A stretch of 64,000 nt of DNA from Bradyrhizobium sp. Tv2a-2 (GCF_000472425.1 NZ_AXAI01000022.1:27520-91519); one strand, 5' to 3'; shown: positions 1 through 8,763, numbered from the stretch's first letter. A program made the numbers and translations. Notes: generated by a model not told the origin, from the letters alone.

Positions 1-345
1 CTGGGCGAGGAAGCCGGTCAGTGCCTCGGTGTCGGCGGTGCCCCAGCCCATGATCGCAGCGACCTTGTTGTCGGGTGCCGACCATTTCTTGTACAGCGCG
101 ATCGCGCGCGGCACCTGGTAACCGTAATCATTGCTGTCGACAGAGAGCTGCTTGCCGCCGATGCCGCCATTCTTGTTGATCCAGGCGAAGGTGTCGGCCA
201 CCGCCTGCCCGTAGGGCGTGCCGACATCGGACGTGCCGCCGGAGAGATCTTCCAGATGCCCGATCGAAATCTGTTGCGCACTGGCCGAAGCCGTGCCGAG
301 CAGCAGCGCCAGCGATACCGCGCTGAAAAGGGATTTGAATGTCAT
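1..345 (-). CDS. ABC transporter substrate-binding protein, N-terminal part (cut by window edge)
   Basis: The first 115 codons of a periplasmic binding protein of the branched-chain amino acid/amide (LivJ-like) family; the rest lies left of the window. It opens with a Sec signal peptide (hydrophobic core AVSLALLLG, likely cleavage after ASASA), followed by the family start QQISIGHLEDLSGG and the early ligand-lobe sequence with INKNGGIGGK. The ATG at 345 has a clear GGAGG Shine-Dalgarno 7 nt upstream. It is the last visible gene of a minus-strand operon with livM, livH, a CoA ligase and livG, so it should supply the ligand-binding subunit. The ligand cannot be read from this fragment; the CoA ligase in the operon hints at a carboxylic acid (inference). 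Confidence 0.88.
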   Translation of the reverse strand, partial: MTFKSLFSAVSLALLLGTASASAQQISIGHLEDLSGGTSDVGTPYGQAVADTFAWINKNGGIGGKQLSVDSNDYGYQVPRAIALYKKWSAPDNKVAAIMGWGTADTEALTGFLAQ

Positions 346-393
346 TTGTTTTCCTCCGGTCTTTTGTTCGACGATGTTTGAGAGGCCAAAACC

Positions 394-1467
394 TCAGTGT
401 GAGAACGGGTAGAGTTTCCAGTACATCTTGATCTGGCGCCAGCGGTGCGCGAGCCCGTCAGGCTCGAACATCAGGAACGCAATGATGATCAGGCCGATCG
501 CGATCTCGCGCAGGAAGGTGATGTTGTTGTTGAGCGACAGCGCGTGATCGATCGCGCTCCCCTTCAGGGACGCGCTGATCCACTCCATCGATTCCGGCAG
601 CAGAACCACGAAGGCGGTACCCATCAGCGTGCCCATGATCGAGCCGGTGCCACCAATGATGATCATGGCGAGAAACAGGATGGAGCGCTCGATGCCGAAG
701 CCTTCCTGCGAGATCACGAGCTGGTAATGCGCATAGAGTGCGCCGGCGATACCGGCAAAGAAGGCGGCAAGGCCGAACGACAGCGTGCGGTATTTGGTGA
801 GGTTGATGCCCATGATCTCCGCGGAGAGATAATGGTCGCGGATCGCGACCAGGGCGCGGCCGTCACGGGTGCGCATCAGGTTGGTGACGAGCAGGTAGCT
901 CACGACGAGGTAGGCGAGCACGACATAGAAATATTGCCGGTCGCCGCGCAGCGTGTAGCCGAAGATCGAGAACGGATTGGCGCTCGCCGGCACCGAGCCG
1001 CCGGAAAACCATTCGGCGCGGGAGAAGAAATCGAGCAGGATGTACTGTGCGGCGAGCGTCGCGATGACGAGATAGAGCCCCTTCAGCCGCGCAGCCGGCA
1101 GGCCGAACACAAGGCCGACCAGCGCAGTGATCACTCCGGCGAGTGGGATCGCGAAGAAGACGGGAACGGGGAAATTGTTGTTGATGTAGGCCGAAGTGAA
1201 GGCCCCTAACAGGAAGAAGGCGGCGTGCCCGATCGAGATCTGGCCGGTGAAACCGACCAGGATGTTCAGCCCCAACGCTGCGATGGCGAAGATGCCGATC
1301 TGGATCGAGATGGCGAGCCAATATTCGCTGAAGAGCCGCGGTGCCAGGCAGAGCAGCACGACGCCGGCAATCGCGAAGTTGCGGCTGGTTTTGGTCGGGA
1401 AGATCGTGGTATCGGCCGCGTAAGAGGTGCGGAAATCGCCGGCTGGGATAAGGGTGGAGCTTGTCAT
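394..1467 (-). CDS. livM: Branched-chain-type ABC transporter permease LivM
   Basis: A 357-residue inner-membrane permease of the LivM family. The start MTSSTLIPAGDF gives a short cytoplasmic N-terminus before the first hydrophobic helix; the family core NILVGFTGQISIGHAAFF and the later MGINLTKYRTLSFGLAAFFAGIAG type segments are present, with about nine or ten membrane segments. The ATG at 1467 lies 2 nt after the livH stop codon, so the genes are translated together. A longer upstream reading of the same frame runs antisense through livH sequence and is not credible. With LivH it forms the channel for the binding protein encoded just downstream. Confidence 0.93.
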   Translation of the reverse strand: MTSSTLIPAGDFRTSYAADTTIFPTKTSRNFAIAGVVLLCLAPRLFSEYWLAISIQIGIFAIAALGLNILVGFTGQISIGHAAFFLLGAFTSAYINNNFPVPVFFAIPLAGVITALVGLVFGLPAARLKGLYLVIATLAAQYILLDFFSRAEWFSGGSVPASANPFSIFGYTLRGDRQYFYVVLAYLVVSYLLVTNLMRTRDGRALVAIRDHYLSAEIMGINLTKYRTLSFGLAAFFAGIAGALYAHYQLVISQEGFGIERSILFLAMIIIGGTGSIMGTLMGTAFVVLLPESMEWISASLKGSAIDHALSLNNNITFLREIAIGLIIIAFLMFEPDGLAHRWRQIKMYWKLYPFSH

Positions 1468-1469
1468 GA

Positions 1470-2363
1470 TCAGATCCGCTCGATGTCCTTGGTGCCGAAC
1501 AGGCCGTAGGGCTTGATCATCAGGATAATGATCAGAACGTAGAACGGCGCGATTTCGTAGAGATTGCCCCAGTGCAGGAACTGGCTGTCGACATATTGGG
1601 CGACGTTTTCCAAAAGGCCAATGATGATGCCGCCCAGCACGGCGCCGCCGATGGAGTCGAGCCCGCCGAGGATCGCCGCCGGAAACACCTTGATGCCGTA
1701 GGCCGACAGTCCCGAGGAGACGCCATTGACGACGGCGACCACGACGCCGGCAACGGCGGAGACGGTGGCCGAAATCGCCCAAGCCATCGCGAATACGCTT
1801 TTCACGGAGATGCCGAGCGACTGCGCCACCTGCTGGTTGAAGGCGGTCGCGCGCATCGCAAGACCGTATTTCGAGGCGCGGAAGAACCATGCCATGCCGA
1901 CCATCATGGCAAGCGAGACCACCAAGCTCATGAGATAGACGGTCTGGATCTGCAGGCCCAGGAAATCGACCGACTGGCTCTGGAACACCCGCGGGAAGGG
2001 CTGCGGGTTGACGCCGAAGATCCATTTCAGCGCGGCCTGGAACACGGTGGAGAGGCCGATGGTCACCATGATCACCGAGATGATCGGCTCGCCGATCATC
2101 GGTCTTAGAATCACGACCTGGATGGCGATGCCGAAGACGAACATGAATACGAGCGTCAGCGGCATGCCGAGCCAGAACGGCACCTGGAATTTGGTGAGCA
2201 GCGCCCAGCAAACCCAGGCGCCGATCAGGAGCAGTTCACCTTGGGCGAAGTTGACGACCTGGGTCGCCTTGTAGATCAGGACAAACGACATCGCGACCAC
2301 GCCATAGAGCGTGCCGACGACGAGGCCGTTGACCAGGAGCTGGATGAGGAATGCGAGGTTCAT
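1470..2363 (-). CDS. livH: Branched-chain-type ABC transporter permease LivH
   Basis: A 297-residue permease of the LivH family: start MNLAFLIQLLVNGLVVGTLYG, the conserved ATQVVNFAQGELLLIGAW segment, the coupling region with MRATAFNQQVAQSLGI and the C-terminal GSKD-like end (KPYGLFGTKDIERI), typical of LivH/LivM proteins. I chose the ATG at 2363; an upstream in-frame start would add 11 residues that do not belong to the family. It precedes livM by 2 nt and follows the CoA ligase after about 80 nt that contain a small palindrome. Confidence 0.93.
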   Translation of the reverse strand: MNLAFLIQLLVNGLVVGTLYGVVAMSFVLIYKATQVVNFAQGELLLIGAWVCWALLTKFQVPFWLGMPLTLVFMFVFGIAIQVVILRPMIGEPIISVIMVTIGLSTVFQAALKWIFGVNPQPFPRVFQSQSVDFLGLQIQTVYLMSLVVSLAMMVGMAWFFRASKYGLAMRATAFNQQVAQSLGISVKSVFAMAWAISATVSAVAGVVVAVVNGVSSGLSAYGIKVFPAAILGGLDSIGGAVLGGIIIGLLENVAQYVDSQFLHWGNLYEIAPFYVLIIILMIKPYGLFGTKDIERI

Positions 2364-2382
2364 GCTCTTGTATGCGATGCTA

Positions 2383-2408
2383 ACCTCTCCCCGCAAGCGG
2401 GGCGAGGT
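2383..2408. repeat. Short intergenic palindrome between CoA ligase and livH
   Basis: Arms ACCTC-T-CCCCGC and GCGGGG-C-GAGGT face each other across a 2-nt loop in the only sizeable gap of this operon. It would form a strong hairpin in the transcript just upstream of livH. Short CTCTCCCCGC palindromes of this kind are frequent between genes in Bradyrhizobium-like genomes (general knowledge); no poly-U follows on the minus strand, so it is unlikely to be a plain terminator. Confidence 0.6.
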
Positions 2409-2444
2409 GACGGTACCGACCTTCGCTTTGAAAATGGAGAGGGC

Positions 2445-4376
2445 TCACTCCGCGGCCTCCGCGAAACGAGCTTCGCTTGCCAGATCCACCACCCGCAAGC
2501 TCGTTCGAACCCGCTGGGTTGAGCCATCCTGGAATCGGATCACGGTGTCGACGGGGATGGTGGGCTCACCCCGATAGATCGCGTCGATGATGTCGGCGTA
2601 TTTCTCGTTGATGACGCCGCGGCGGACTTTTCGCGTGCGGGTCAACTCGCCGTCGTCGGCGTCGAGCTCCTTGTAGAGCAGCAGGAATTTCGAGATGCGC
2701 TGCGCCGGCGGCAGCGTGGCGTTGACAGCCTCGACCTCCTTCTGCAGGAGCGCATACACTTCCGGGCGCGAGGCGAGATCGGTGTAGGTGGTGAACGAGA
2801 TGCGGTTTTTCTCGGCCCATTTGGAGATGATGGAATAGCGAATGCAGATCATCGCCGCGAGCGCCTCGCGGCCGGCGCCGAGCACCACGGCTTCCGCGAT
2901 ATAGGTCGAGAATTTCAGCTTGTTCTCGATATATTGCGGCGAGAAGCGCTCGCCGCGCGAGGTTTCCGCGAGATCCTTGATGCGGTCGATGACGACGAGC
3001 TGTTTCGTGTCGTTGAAATAGCCGGCATCGCCGGAATGCATCCAGCCGTCTTTGATGTCGGCCACTGACGATTCCGGGTTCTTGTAGTAGCCCAGGAACA
3101 TGTTCGGATGGCGTACCACGATCTCGCCGACGCCATGCACGTCCGGCTGCTCGATGCGGATCTCGATATCGTCGGCCATCGGCACGCCTGTGGTATCGGG
3201 ATTGACCTTGTCGGTGGGATGCAGGGTGTAGGCGCCGAGCAGCTCGGTCTGGCCATAGAGCGTGCGCAAGGGCACGCCCATCGCCTGGAAGAATTTGAAC
3301 GTGTCAGGCCCGAGCGCGGCACCGCCGGTGGCAGCCGAGCGCAGGCGCGTAAAGCCCAGCCGGTCGCGCAGCGCGCGGAACAGCAGCATGTCGGCGACAG
3401 CGGAATGATGACCTTTCTCGATCGCTGAAAGTCCGGTCTTCATGCCGAGCTCGTACAGGCCTTGCTTGAAAGGCGAGGCATCCATTACGCGCGCGCGGAC
3501 ATCGGCAGCGATCGACTCCCAGACGCGCGGTGCGAACAGCACGAAGGTCGGCGCGATCTCGCGGAAATCGTTCATCATGGTGTCGGGCTCTTCGACGAAG
3601 TTGACCTTCATCCGGCACAACAGGCCTTTGCCGAGCACGTAAACCTGTTCCATGATCCAGGGCAGCGGCAGCACCGAGACATATTCGTCCTCCGGTCCCT
3701 TGGGATCGCAGCAAAGATACGTCGCACAATGCCTGAGCACGCGCCCCGCGGCGAGCATAGCGAGCTTCGGGTGCGATGTGGTGCCTGAGGTCGTGCAGAG
3801 GATCGCGACGTGCTCGCCCTTGGTCGCATCGACGAGCTGGTCGTAGAGCGCGGGCTCGCGCGAGGCGCGGGCGCGGCCCATCTCCGCGAGCTTGTCGGCC
3901 GGCATCAGCCGCGGGTCGTCATATTTGCGCATCCCGCGCGGATCGGAATAGACGATATGCTTCAGCTTCGGCACGCGGTCAGCAAGCGTCAGCAGCTTGT
4001 CGACCTGCTCCTCATCCTCGGCAAAGACGAGCTTGGCCTCGCCATAATTGAGGAGATAGGCGGCTTCCTCGTCCAGCACGTCGCGATAGAGGCCGAGGCT
4101 CAGGGCGCCAAGTGCGTGGCTCGCGATCTCTGCCGCGACCCAGTCGGGCCGGTTGTCGCCGATGATGCCGATGACATCACCTTTTCCGATGCCGAGTTCG
4201 ACCATGCCGAGCGCGAAGTCATGTACGCGGGCCTGGTAGTCGTTCCAGGTGAACAGGCGCCAGAGGCCGAGATCCTTCTCGCGCAGCGCGATCTCGCTGC
4301 CATGCTCGCGCGCATTGAGGCGCAAGAGTTTTGGATAGGTGTCGGCCTGCGCGACGCGGCCCGCATAATCCATCAT
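2445..4376 (-). CDS. AMP-dependent acyl-CoA ligase (long-chain fatty-acid type)
   Basis: A 643-residue adenylate-forming ligase that would activate a carboxylic acid to its CoA thioester with ATP. Visible motifs: the phosphate loop CTTSGTTSHPK at about residues 193-203 (the usual G after TT is S), the adenine-binding LYGQTE, the DGWMHSGDAGYF block and the hinge/lid DRIKDLAETSRGERFSP. Length and the lid insertion match the FadD15/long-chain group rather than small benzoate ligases. Its ATG overlaps the livG TGA as ATGA, so it is translationally coupled inside the transporter operon. This arrangement suggests that the imported compound is activated on entry. Substrate (fatty acid, aryl acid or other) is not determinable here. 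Confidence 0.9.
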   Translation of the reverse strand: MMDYAGRVAQADTYPKLLRLNAREHGSEIALREKDLGLWRLFTWNDYQARVHDFALGMVELGIGKGDVIGIIGDNRPDWVAAEIASHALGALSLGLYRDVLDEEAAYLLNYGEAKLVFAEDEEQVDKLLTLADRVPKLKHIVYSDPRGMRKYDDPRLMPADKLAEMGRARASREPALYDQLVDATKGEHVAILCTTSGTTSHPKLAMLAAGRVLRHCATYLCCDPKGPEDEYVSVLPLPWIMEQVYVLGKGLLCRMKVNFVEEPDTMMNDFREIAPTFVLFAPRVWESIAADVRARVMDASPFKQGLYELGMKTGLSAIEKGHHSAVADMLLFRALRDRLGFTRLRSAATGGAALGPDTFKFFQAMGVPLRTLYGQTELLGAYTLHPTDKVNPDTTGVPMADDIEIRIEQPDVHGVGEIVVRHPNMFLGYYKNPESSVADIKDGWMHSGDAGYFNDTKQLVVIDRIKDLAETSRGERFSPQYIENKLKFSTYIAEAVVLGAGREALAAMICIRYSIISKWAEKNRISFTTYTDLASRPEVYALLQKEVEAVNATLPPAQRISKFLLLYKELDADDGELTRTRKVRRGVINEKYADIIDAIYRGEPTIPVDTVIRFQDGSTQRVRTSLRVVDLASEARFAEAAE

Positions 4377-5203
4377 GCCGCATTCTCCGCACGCGACGGC
4401 GCCGGCTGCTCCTCGGGATCGACCAGCACCTCGTCCTCTTCACCCAGATAGGCGCGCTTGACATGGGGATCGGCGAGCACGGAAGCCGGATCGCCTTCCG
4501 CGATCTTGCGGCCGAAATCCAGCACCATGACGCGGTGGGAGATATCCATCACCACGCCCATGTCGTGCTCGATCATCACCACCGTCATCCCGAACTCTTC
4601 GTTCAGGTCGACGATGTAGCGCGCCATGTCCTCCTTCTCTTCGAAGTTCATGCCGGCCATCGGCTCGTCGAGCAGGATCAGCTTCGGCTCCAGCGCCATG
4701 GCGCGGGCCAGCTCGACCCGTTTGCGCAAACCGTAGGGCAAGGTTCCGGCTTGCGCTTTCCGCACCGACTGCAAATCGAGGAAATCGATGATCTCCTCGA
4801 CCTTGCGACGATGCTCCAGCTCCTCGCGCCGCGCGCCGGTAAGCCAGTATAGCGAGCCCGTAATGAAATTGTTCTTCAGCAGGTGATGCCGCCCGACCAT
4901 GATATTGTCGAGCACGCTCATGTGGTGGAACAGCGCGAGATTCTGGAAGGTGCGGCCGATGCCAAGGGAGGCGCGGGCATTGGGGTTGAGCGGGGTGATG
5001 TCGCGGCCGCGATAGATCAGCTTGCCCTCGCTCGGCCGGTAGCGGCCGGAGATGCAATTGACCATGGAGGTTTTGCCGGCGCCGTTGGGGCCGATGATGG
5101 AGAACAACTCGCCGTCCCTGACGCCGAAATCGACCTCGGTCAGCGCGCGCACGCCGCCGAACCGCAAGCACACTCCACGCGCCGCAAGAATATCGTCCAC
5201 CAA
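4373..5203 (-). CDS. livG: Branched-chain-type ABC transporter ATP-binding protein LivG
   Basis: A 276-residue ATPase subunit. Walker A GPNGAGKTS near residue 38, LivG-type Q-loop region GRTFQNLALF, signature region LPYGLRKRVELARAMA (the usual LivG variant of LSGGQ), Walker B LILLDEPMAG and the switch His in MIEHDMGVV are all present. The C-terminus carries an acidic, LivG-like tail after VKRAYLGEEDEVLVD. It is the first gene of the minus-strand operon; a matching LivF is not in the window and presumably lies to the left. The promoter should lie in 5204-5515, where a perfect inverted repeat sits 55 nt upstream of the ATG. Confidence 0.94.
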   Translation of the reverse strand: MVDDILAARGVCLRFGGVRALTEVDFGVRDGELFSIIGPNGAGKTSMVNCISGRYRPSEGKLIYRGRDITPLNPNARASLGIGRTFQNLALFHHMSVLDNIMVGRHHLLKNNFITGSLYWLTGARREELEHRRKVEEIIDFLDLQSVRKAQAGTLPYGLRKRVELARAMALEPKLILLDEPMAGMNFEEKEDMARYIVDLNEEFGMTVVMIEHDMGVVMDISHRVMVLDFGRKIAEGDPASVLADPHVKRAYLGEEDEVLVDPEEQPAPSRAENAA

Positions 5204-5257
5204 ACCCCTCCCGGATGCGGCACCTTGAGGCGCTCTAAATCCCGTGTCGTCCTAAAG

Positions 5258-5276
5258 GACCGATCCTATATCGGTC
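5258..5276. promoter_or_regulatory. Candidate operator of the first liv operon
   Basis: Perfect inverted repeat GACCGAT-N5-ATCGGTC, centred about 64 nt upstream of the livG ATG. The spacing and symmetry suit a dimeric repressor of the TetR kind, many of which bind ACCGA/TCGGT-type half-sites in fatty-acid and CoA-ester operons. A run of T follows on the plus strand, so a terminator reading is possible, but no plus-strand gene ends nearby. Confidence 0.5.
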
Positions 5277-5501
5277 GTTTTTTACCCGCCATGCGACCAT
5301 TTATGATTTTGGTTGCCGCAGGGCGTCCTTCTCAACAATGCCGCACCCATCGGGCCTTGGAGCCTCGTCCGAGCGCGATGGTCCTCAATAGGGTAAAGCA
5401 ATAGTTTGAAATGTCTTTTGCCGGACAATTCGCCGGCAATTTTCGGTGGCATTGTTGCAGTGCAATATGAAAATCCTTTATGAGGCGACCTGGTTGGTAT
5501 C

Positions 5502-5515
5502 GCACTGGTTAGTGC
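5502..5515. promoter_or_regulatory. Palindrome touching the Crp/Fnr start codon
   Basis: GCACT-GGTT-AGTGC, a perfect 5-4-5 inverted repeat ending at the base before the ATG at 5516. The four-base spacer is the same as in Crp/Fnr-type sites, though the half-site is not the classical TTGAT. It could be an autoregulatory operator or a translation-blocking hairpin. Confidence 0.35.
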
Positions 5516-6190
5516 ATGATCGCTGAGGATTACCTGCGGCGGATCGCGATCTGGTCGCGCGAGCTCGACGCGCGCGAGATCGAGATGGCGCGCGGCGGCA
5601 TTGTCGAGAGGTCCTATGCGGCGGGCGAGTCGATCTTCGTCCGCGGCGACCATTTCGACTACTGGACTGGCGTGGTCTCCGGGCTCGCCCGGATGGGCAT
5701 CGTCTCGCGCGAGGGCAAGACCACGAGTTTCACCGGTCTCACCGCCGGTGCCTGGTTCGGCGAGGGCACCATGCTCAAGAAGGAGGCTCGGCGCTACGAC
5801 GTGGTAGCGCTGCGCGACACGCGTCTCGCTCTGATGGACCGCACGACCTTCTTCTGGTTGTACGAGCACTCTGCCGCCTTTAACCGCTTCCTGGTGGTCC
5901 AGCTCAACGAGCGTCTCGGCCAGTTCATCGGCCTGGTCGAATATGGCCGGACGCTGGACGCCACCGCGCGGCTGGCGCGCTCCATCGCCTGGCTGTTCAA
6001 CCCGATCCTATACCCCGATCTCAGCCGGCATATCGAGATAACCCAGGAGGAAATCGGAGCGTTGTCAGGCATCTCCCGGCAGAATGCCAACCAGTGTCTG
6101 AAGCGGCTGGAGCGGGAAGGGCTGCTGCGGCTCGAATACGGCGGGGTGACCATTGTCGACCTGGAGCGGCTGCGTGGCTACGGGGATTAG
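5516..6190 (+). CDS. Crp/Fnr-family transcriptional regulator
   Basis: A 224-residue regulator with an N-terminal cyclic-nucleotide-binding-type beta barrel (about 25-120, including AAGESIFVRGDHFDYWTGV and the phosphate-cassette-like GAWFGEGTMLK), a dimerisation helix (about 120-150) and a C-terminal winged helix-turn-helix (about 170-220: ITQEEIGALSGISRQNANQ, then LKRLEREGLLRLEYGGVTI). No FNR-type cysteine cluster is visible, so it is not an iron-sulfur oxygen sensor. It is divergent from the livG-CoA ligase operon and may control it (inference). There is no strong Shine-Dalgarno; the start is set by the domain boundary. Confidence 0.9.
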   Translation: MIAEDYLRRIAIWSRELDAREIEMARGGIVERSYAAGESIFVRGDHFDYWTGVVSGLARMGIVSREGKTTSFTGLTAGAWFGEGTMLKKEARRYDVVALRDTRLALMDRTTFFWLYEHSAAFNRFLVVQLNERLGQFIGLVEYGRTLDATARLARSIAWLFNPILYPDLSRHIEITQEEIGALSGISRQNANQCLKRLEREGLLRLEYGGVTIVDLERLRGYGD

Positions 6191-6242
6191 CGAGCGGGCT
6201 GACGGGATAGGTCAGTTCGCTGAGGCAACCGACTGATTTGAA

Positions 6243-7085
6243 TCAGCTTCGGCATGCCCGCGGCGGCTTCTTCGCCAGCTCGGCCGCCATGGCCGAGATC
6301 AGCGGCTTCATGAAGAAAGCGTCATTCGCCGGCGTGATGTCCGTGCGCAGGCCATGTGCTTGCAGTTCGCCCGAGACAGCCGGTCCGACCGAGGCGATCG
6401 CGGTGCGCGTCAATCCCTCGCGCAAGGTAGCCTCGCAATTGTGAGCGCGGGCGGCTTCGACCAGGCGGCGGACCTGGCCCAGATTCGTCAGCGCGATGGC
6501 ATCGATCTGGCCCGCGGCCATCTCCTCGATCGCGGTGACGATCTTGCCGTCGGCGGCCTTGGGGTCATAGACGTAAGGCAGCACGGTCTCGACGTCGGCG
6601 CCCCATGCCTTGATGGCGCCGATCAGCGCCGAATGGTCCTTGTCCGGATAGAGCTGCAGCGCCAGCCGATGCTCCTTCAATTCGACGCGCGACAGCATCT
6701 CGGCGACGCCTTCGGAGGTCGGCTTTTCGGTGGTCTGCTGTGGCTCGAGCCCGATCTCGCGCAAGGCGCGCCCGGGCTTCGGGCCGCGGGTGAATTTGCG
6801 CGCCTTGGCGAGGCTCGCGACAAAGTCCGCATCGTTGCCGACCCGCCGCGCCACTTTCATCAGCCGCCGCAGGCCCTCGCCGGTCAGCAGCACCAGATCG
6901 TCGAACGGCTTTTCAATGAAACGGGCGATGAAGGCCTCGACCGGCGCGGGATCGGGGGCATCATGGATCTCGAACATCGGGCATTGCACGACGTCGGCGC
7001 CCTGTTCCGCCAGGAGGCGCGAAAACTGTGCCTCCTCGCGCGTTTCCAGGATCAGGATGCGGTAACCGTTAAGCCTGTCGGCCAT
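6243..7085 (-). CDS. HEM4-domain protein, uroporphyrinogen-III synthase family
   Basis: A 280-residue protein with the two-lobed HEM4 fold. Family landmarks are GYRILILETREEAQFSRLL at the N-terminus, the RGPKPGRALREIGL segment, LPYVYDPK in the middle and the C-terminal IASVGPAVSGELQAHGL. Uroporphyrinogen-III synthase closes hydroxymethylbilane to the physiological isomer in tetrapyrrole synthesis. The family is poorly conserved and genomes of this group often carry paralogues, and no other hem gene is nearby, so I do not call it hemD with certainty. It is divergent from purU across 147 bp and convergent with the Crp/Fnr gene. Confidence 0.78.
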   Translation of the reverse strand: MADRLNGYRILILETREEAQFSRLLAEQGADVVQCPMFEIHDAPDPAPVEAFIARFIEKPFDDLVLLTGEGLRRLMKVARRVGNDADFVASLAKARKFTRGPKPGRALREIGLEPQQTTEKPTSEGVAEMLSRVELKEHRLALQLYPDKDHSALIGAIKAWGADVETVLPYVYDPKAADGKIVTAIEEMAAGQIDAIALTNLGQVRRLVEAARAHNCEATLREGLTRTAIASVGPAVSGELQAHGLRTDITPANDAFFMKPLISAMAAELAKKPPRACRS

Positions 7086-7232
7086 GCTCTTGTCTCTTAA
7101 AGCGTCATCTCAACGACAACGAGCCACTTTTTGTTCATCCTGACTCCCAAGGTGTGCTTGGCGCAAGGGCGATGGCTCTGATAGAGCAGGGCGCAAAATC
7201 CGCTCCTGCTCAAGGGTTAATCAGGCCGTTCC

Positions 7233-8096
7233 ATGCCCGATCATCAATATGTGTTGACGCTCTCCTGCCCGGATCGGCCGGGCATCGTCTCTGCCGTGTC
7301 GACGTTCCTTGCCAATAGTGGACAGAATATCCTGGACGCCCAGCAGTTCGACGACGTCGAGACCAACAAATTCTTCATGCGGGTGGTGTTCACGGCCGCC
7401 GATCTCGCGGTGGAATTGTCGGCGCTGCAGACCGGCTTTACCGCCATCGCCGAGCGCTTTGCCATGGACTGGCAGATGCGCGACCGCGCCGCGCAAAAGC
7501 GAGTCATGTTGCTGGTCTCGAAATCCGACCACTGCCTTGTCGACATTCTCTATCGCTGGCGCACCCGGGAGCTTGCGATGGTTCCGACCGCGATCGTCTC
7601 CAACCATCCGCGCGAGACCTATGCCGGGCTCGATTTCGCGTCGATCCCCTTCCATCATTTGCCGGTGACGAAGGAGACCAAGCGCGCGCAGGAAGAGGCA
7701 ATCTTCAAGCTGGTAAAGGAGACCAGGACCGACCTCGTGGTGCTCGCGCGCTACATGCAGATTCTCTCCGACGATCTCTCGGCGAAGCTGGCGGGATGTT
7801 GCATCAACATCCACCACTCGTTCCTGCCGGGTTTCAAGGGCGCAAAGCCCTATCACCAGGCGCATGAACGCGGCGTCAAGCTGATCGGCGCCACCGCGCA
7901 TTACGTCACCAGCGATCTCGACGAAGGCCCGATCATCGACCAGGATGTCGAGCGTATCAGCCATCGCGATACGCCTGAAGACCTCGTGCGCAAGGGCCGC
8001 GACATCGAGCGGCGCGTGCTGGCGCGCGCCATCCGCTATCACCTGGGGGATCGCGTGATCCTCAACGGCCGCAAGACAGTGGTGTTCATGGATTGA
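7233..8096 (+). CDS. purU: Formyltetrahydrofolate deformylase
   Basis: A 287-residue enzyme hydrolysing 10-formyltetrahydrofolate to tetrahydrofolate and formate, balancing one-carbon pools. Residues 1-80 form an ACT regulatory domain (YVLTLSCPDRPGIVSAVSTFL), and the catalytic formyltransferase-like domain follows with INIHHSFLPGFKGAKPYHQA and IGATAHYVTSDLDEGPII, carrying the expected Asn, His and Asp catalytic residues. Length matches PurU. The ATG at 7233 begins MPDHQYVL, directly at the ACT domain. Confidence 0.96.
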   Translation: MPDHQYVLTLSCPDRPGIVSAVSTFLANSGQNILDAQQFDDVETNKFFMRVVFTAADLAVELSALQTGFTAIAERFAMDWQMRDRAAQKRVMLLVSKSDHCLVDILYRWRTRELAMVPTAIVSNHPRETYAGLDFASIPFHHLPVTKETKRAQEEAIFKLVKETRTDLVVLARYMQILSDDLSAKLAGCCINIHHSFLPGFKGAKPYHQAHERGVKLIGATAHYVTSDLDEGPIIDQDVERISHRDTPEDLVRKGRDIERRVLARAIRYHLGDRVILNGRKTVVFMD

Positions 8097-8148
8097 TTCA
8101 CCGCTGCGGGGAGGGGTGAAGGTCGGCGCCTTCGCTGAGGCCCGTGCC

Positions 8149-8574
8149 CTAATGCACCGGGTCCACCCCTGACGGCGTTGATTGACTTGACGTCGTTGAT
8201 GTTGACGAGGGGCTCGCGGCGGGCTTCGAGGTCGTGGACGATGACGATGGCTTCGCGGCCGGGGCTGCAGGCGATGCCGACCACGCAAACGGCTTGCTCG
8301 TCGCAGAGGATGATGCCGAGCTTTGCGCCTGCGGGTCGGGGGGACGCTGGTCGGCGGGAAGCTGTCGCAACCGTTCGCGCTCCTTCATCCACTCATCGTA
8401 TTTGGCTGTTCCCGGCCGTGGCGGCGCGTCCGCCGGCAGGCCGCCGGCCCATTGCGGGACGTAGTCGCCCATGGCGGCTGACGCCCTCTCGTTGATGCTG
8501 GCGCAGCCGGCGAGCGACGAGCCGAGCAGCACGAGAGCGAGGGCAGTCAAAGGCTGGTGGAAGCGAGAGATCAT
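8149..8574 (-). CDS. Small proline/serine-rich lipoprotein
   Basis: A 141-residue protein with a lipoprotein signal: hydrophobic ALALVLLGSS followed by the lipobox LAGC at about residues 22-25. The mature part begins ASINERASAAMGDYVPQWAGG and contains the charged segment DEWMKERERLRQLPADQRP, then a low-complexity Ser/Ala/Thr/Pro C-terminus. Probably anchored in an envelope membrane; function unknown. It is convergent with purU. The same GDYVPxWxGGLP pattern is common to small rhizobial lipoproteins as far as I recall, but no role is established here. Confidence 0.8.
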   Translation of the reverse strand: MISRFHQPLTALALVLLGSSLAGCASINERASAAMGDYVPQWAGGLPADAPPRPGTAKYDEWMKERERLRQLPADQRPPDPQAQSSASSSATSKPFAWSASPAAPAAKPSSSSTTSKPAASPSSTSTTSSQSTPSGVDPVH

Positions 8575-8705
8575 ATCGAGATCAGGTCGGGCCCGTTTGT
8601 AATCGGCAGGCAGGCATACACTGCCGGCCCCGCCGTGAGGCTAGCCGCTAACAGGTAAAATTGGCTTATTCTGGTTGGATAGGTATTAAGGTATTTTCGT
8701 GTCAA

Positions 8706-8745
8706 CAAAAAAATCAGTCCCCAGCCTGGACGGCCGGGGACTGAT
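8706..8745 (-). terminator. Rho-independent terminator of the tannase-family gene
   Basis: Read on the minus strand: perfect 10-bp arms (plus-strand 8736-8745 ACTGAT-side and 8713-8722 ATCAGTCCCC), an inner GCC/GGC stem, and a run of seven T (A at 8707-8713). It lies 19 nt past the stop codon of the gene ending at 8764. Confidence 0.88.
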
Positions 8746-8763
8746 CTCCGCGTCCGCCAGCGT

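Larger units (their letters stand above)
5204..5515. other. Divergent intergenic region between livG and the Crp/Fnr gene
   Basis: A 312-bp gap separating two divergently transcribed genes; it must contain both promoters. It is richer in A+T than its flanks, particularly 5395-5490. Two palindromes stand out and are listed separately (5258-5276 and 5502-5515). No credible coding sequence is seen. Confidence 0.7.

Noticed and set aside
2505..2525. GTTCGAACCCG resembling a tRNA T-loop
   Set aside because: Lies inside the CoA ligase gene and no cloverleaf can be completed.
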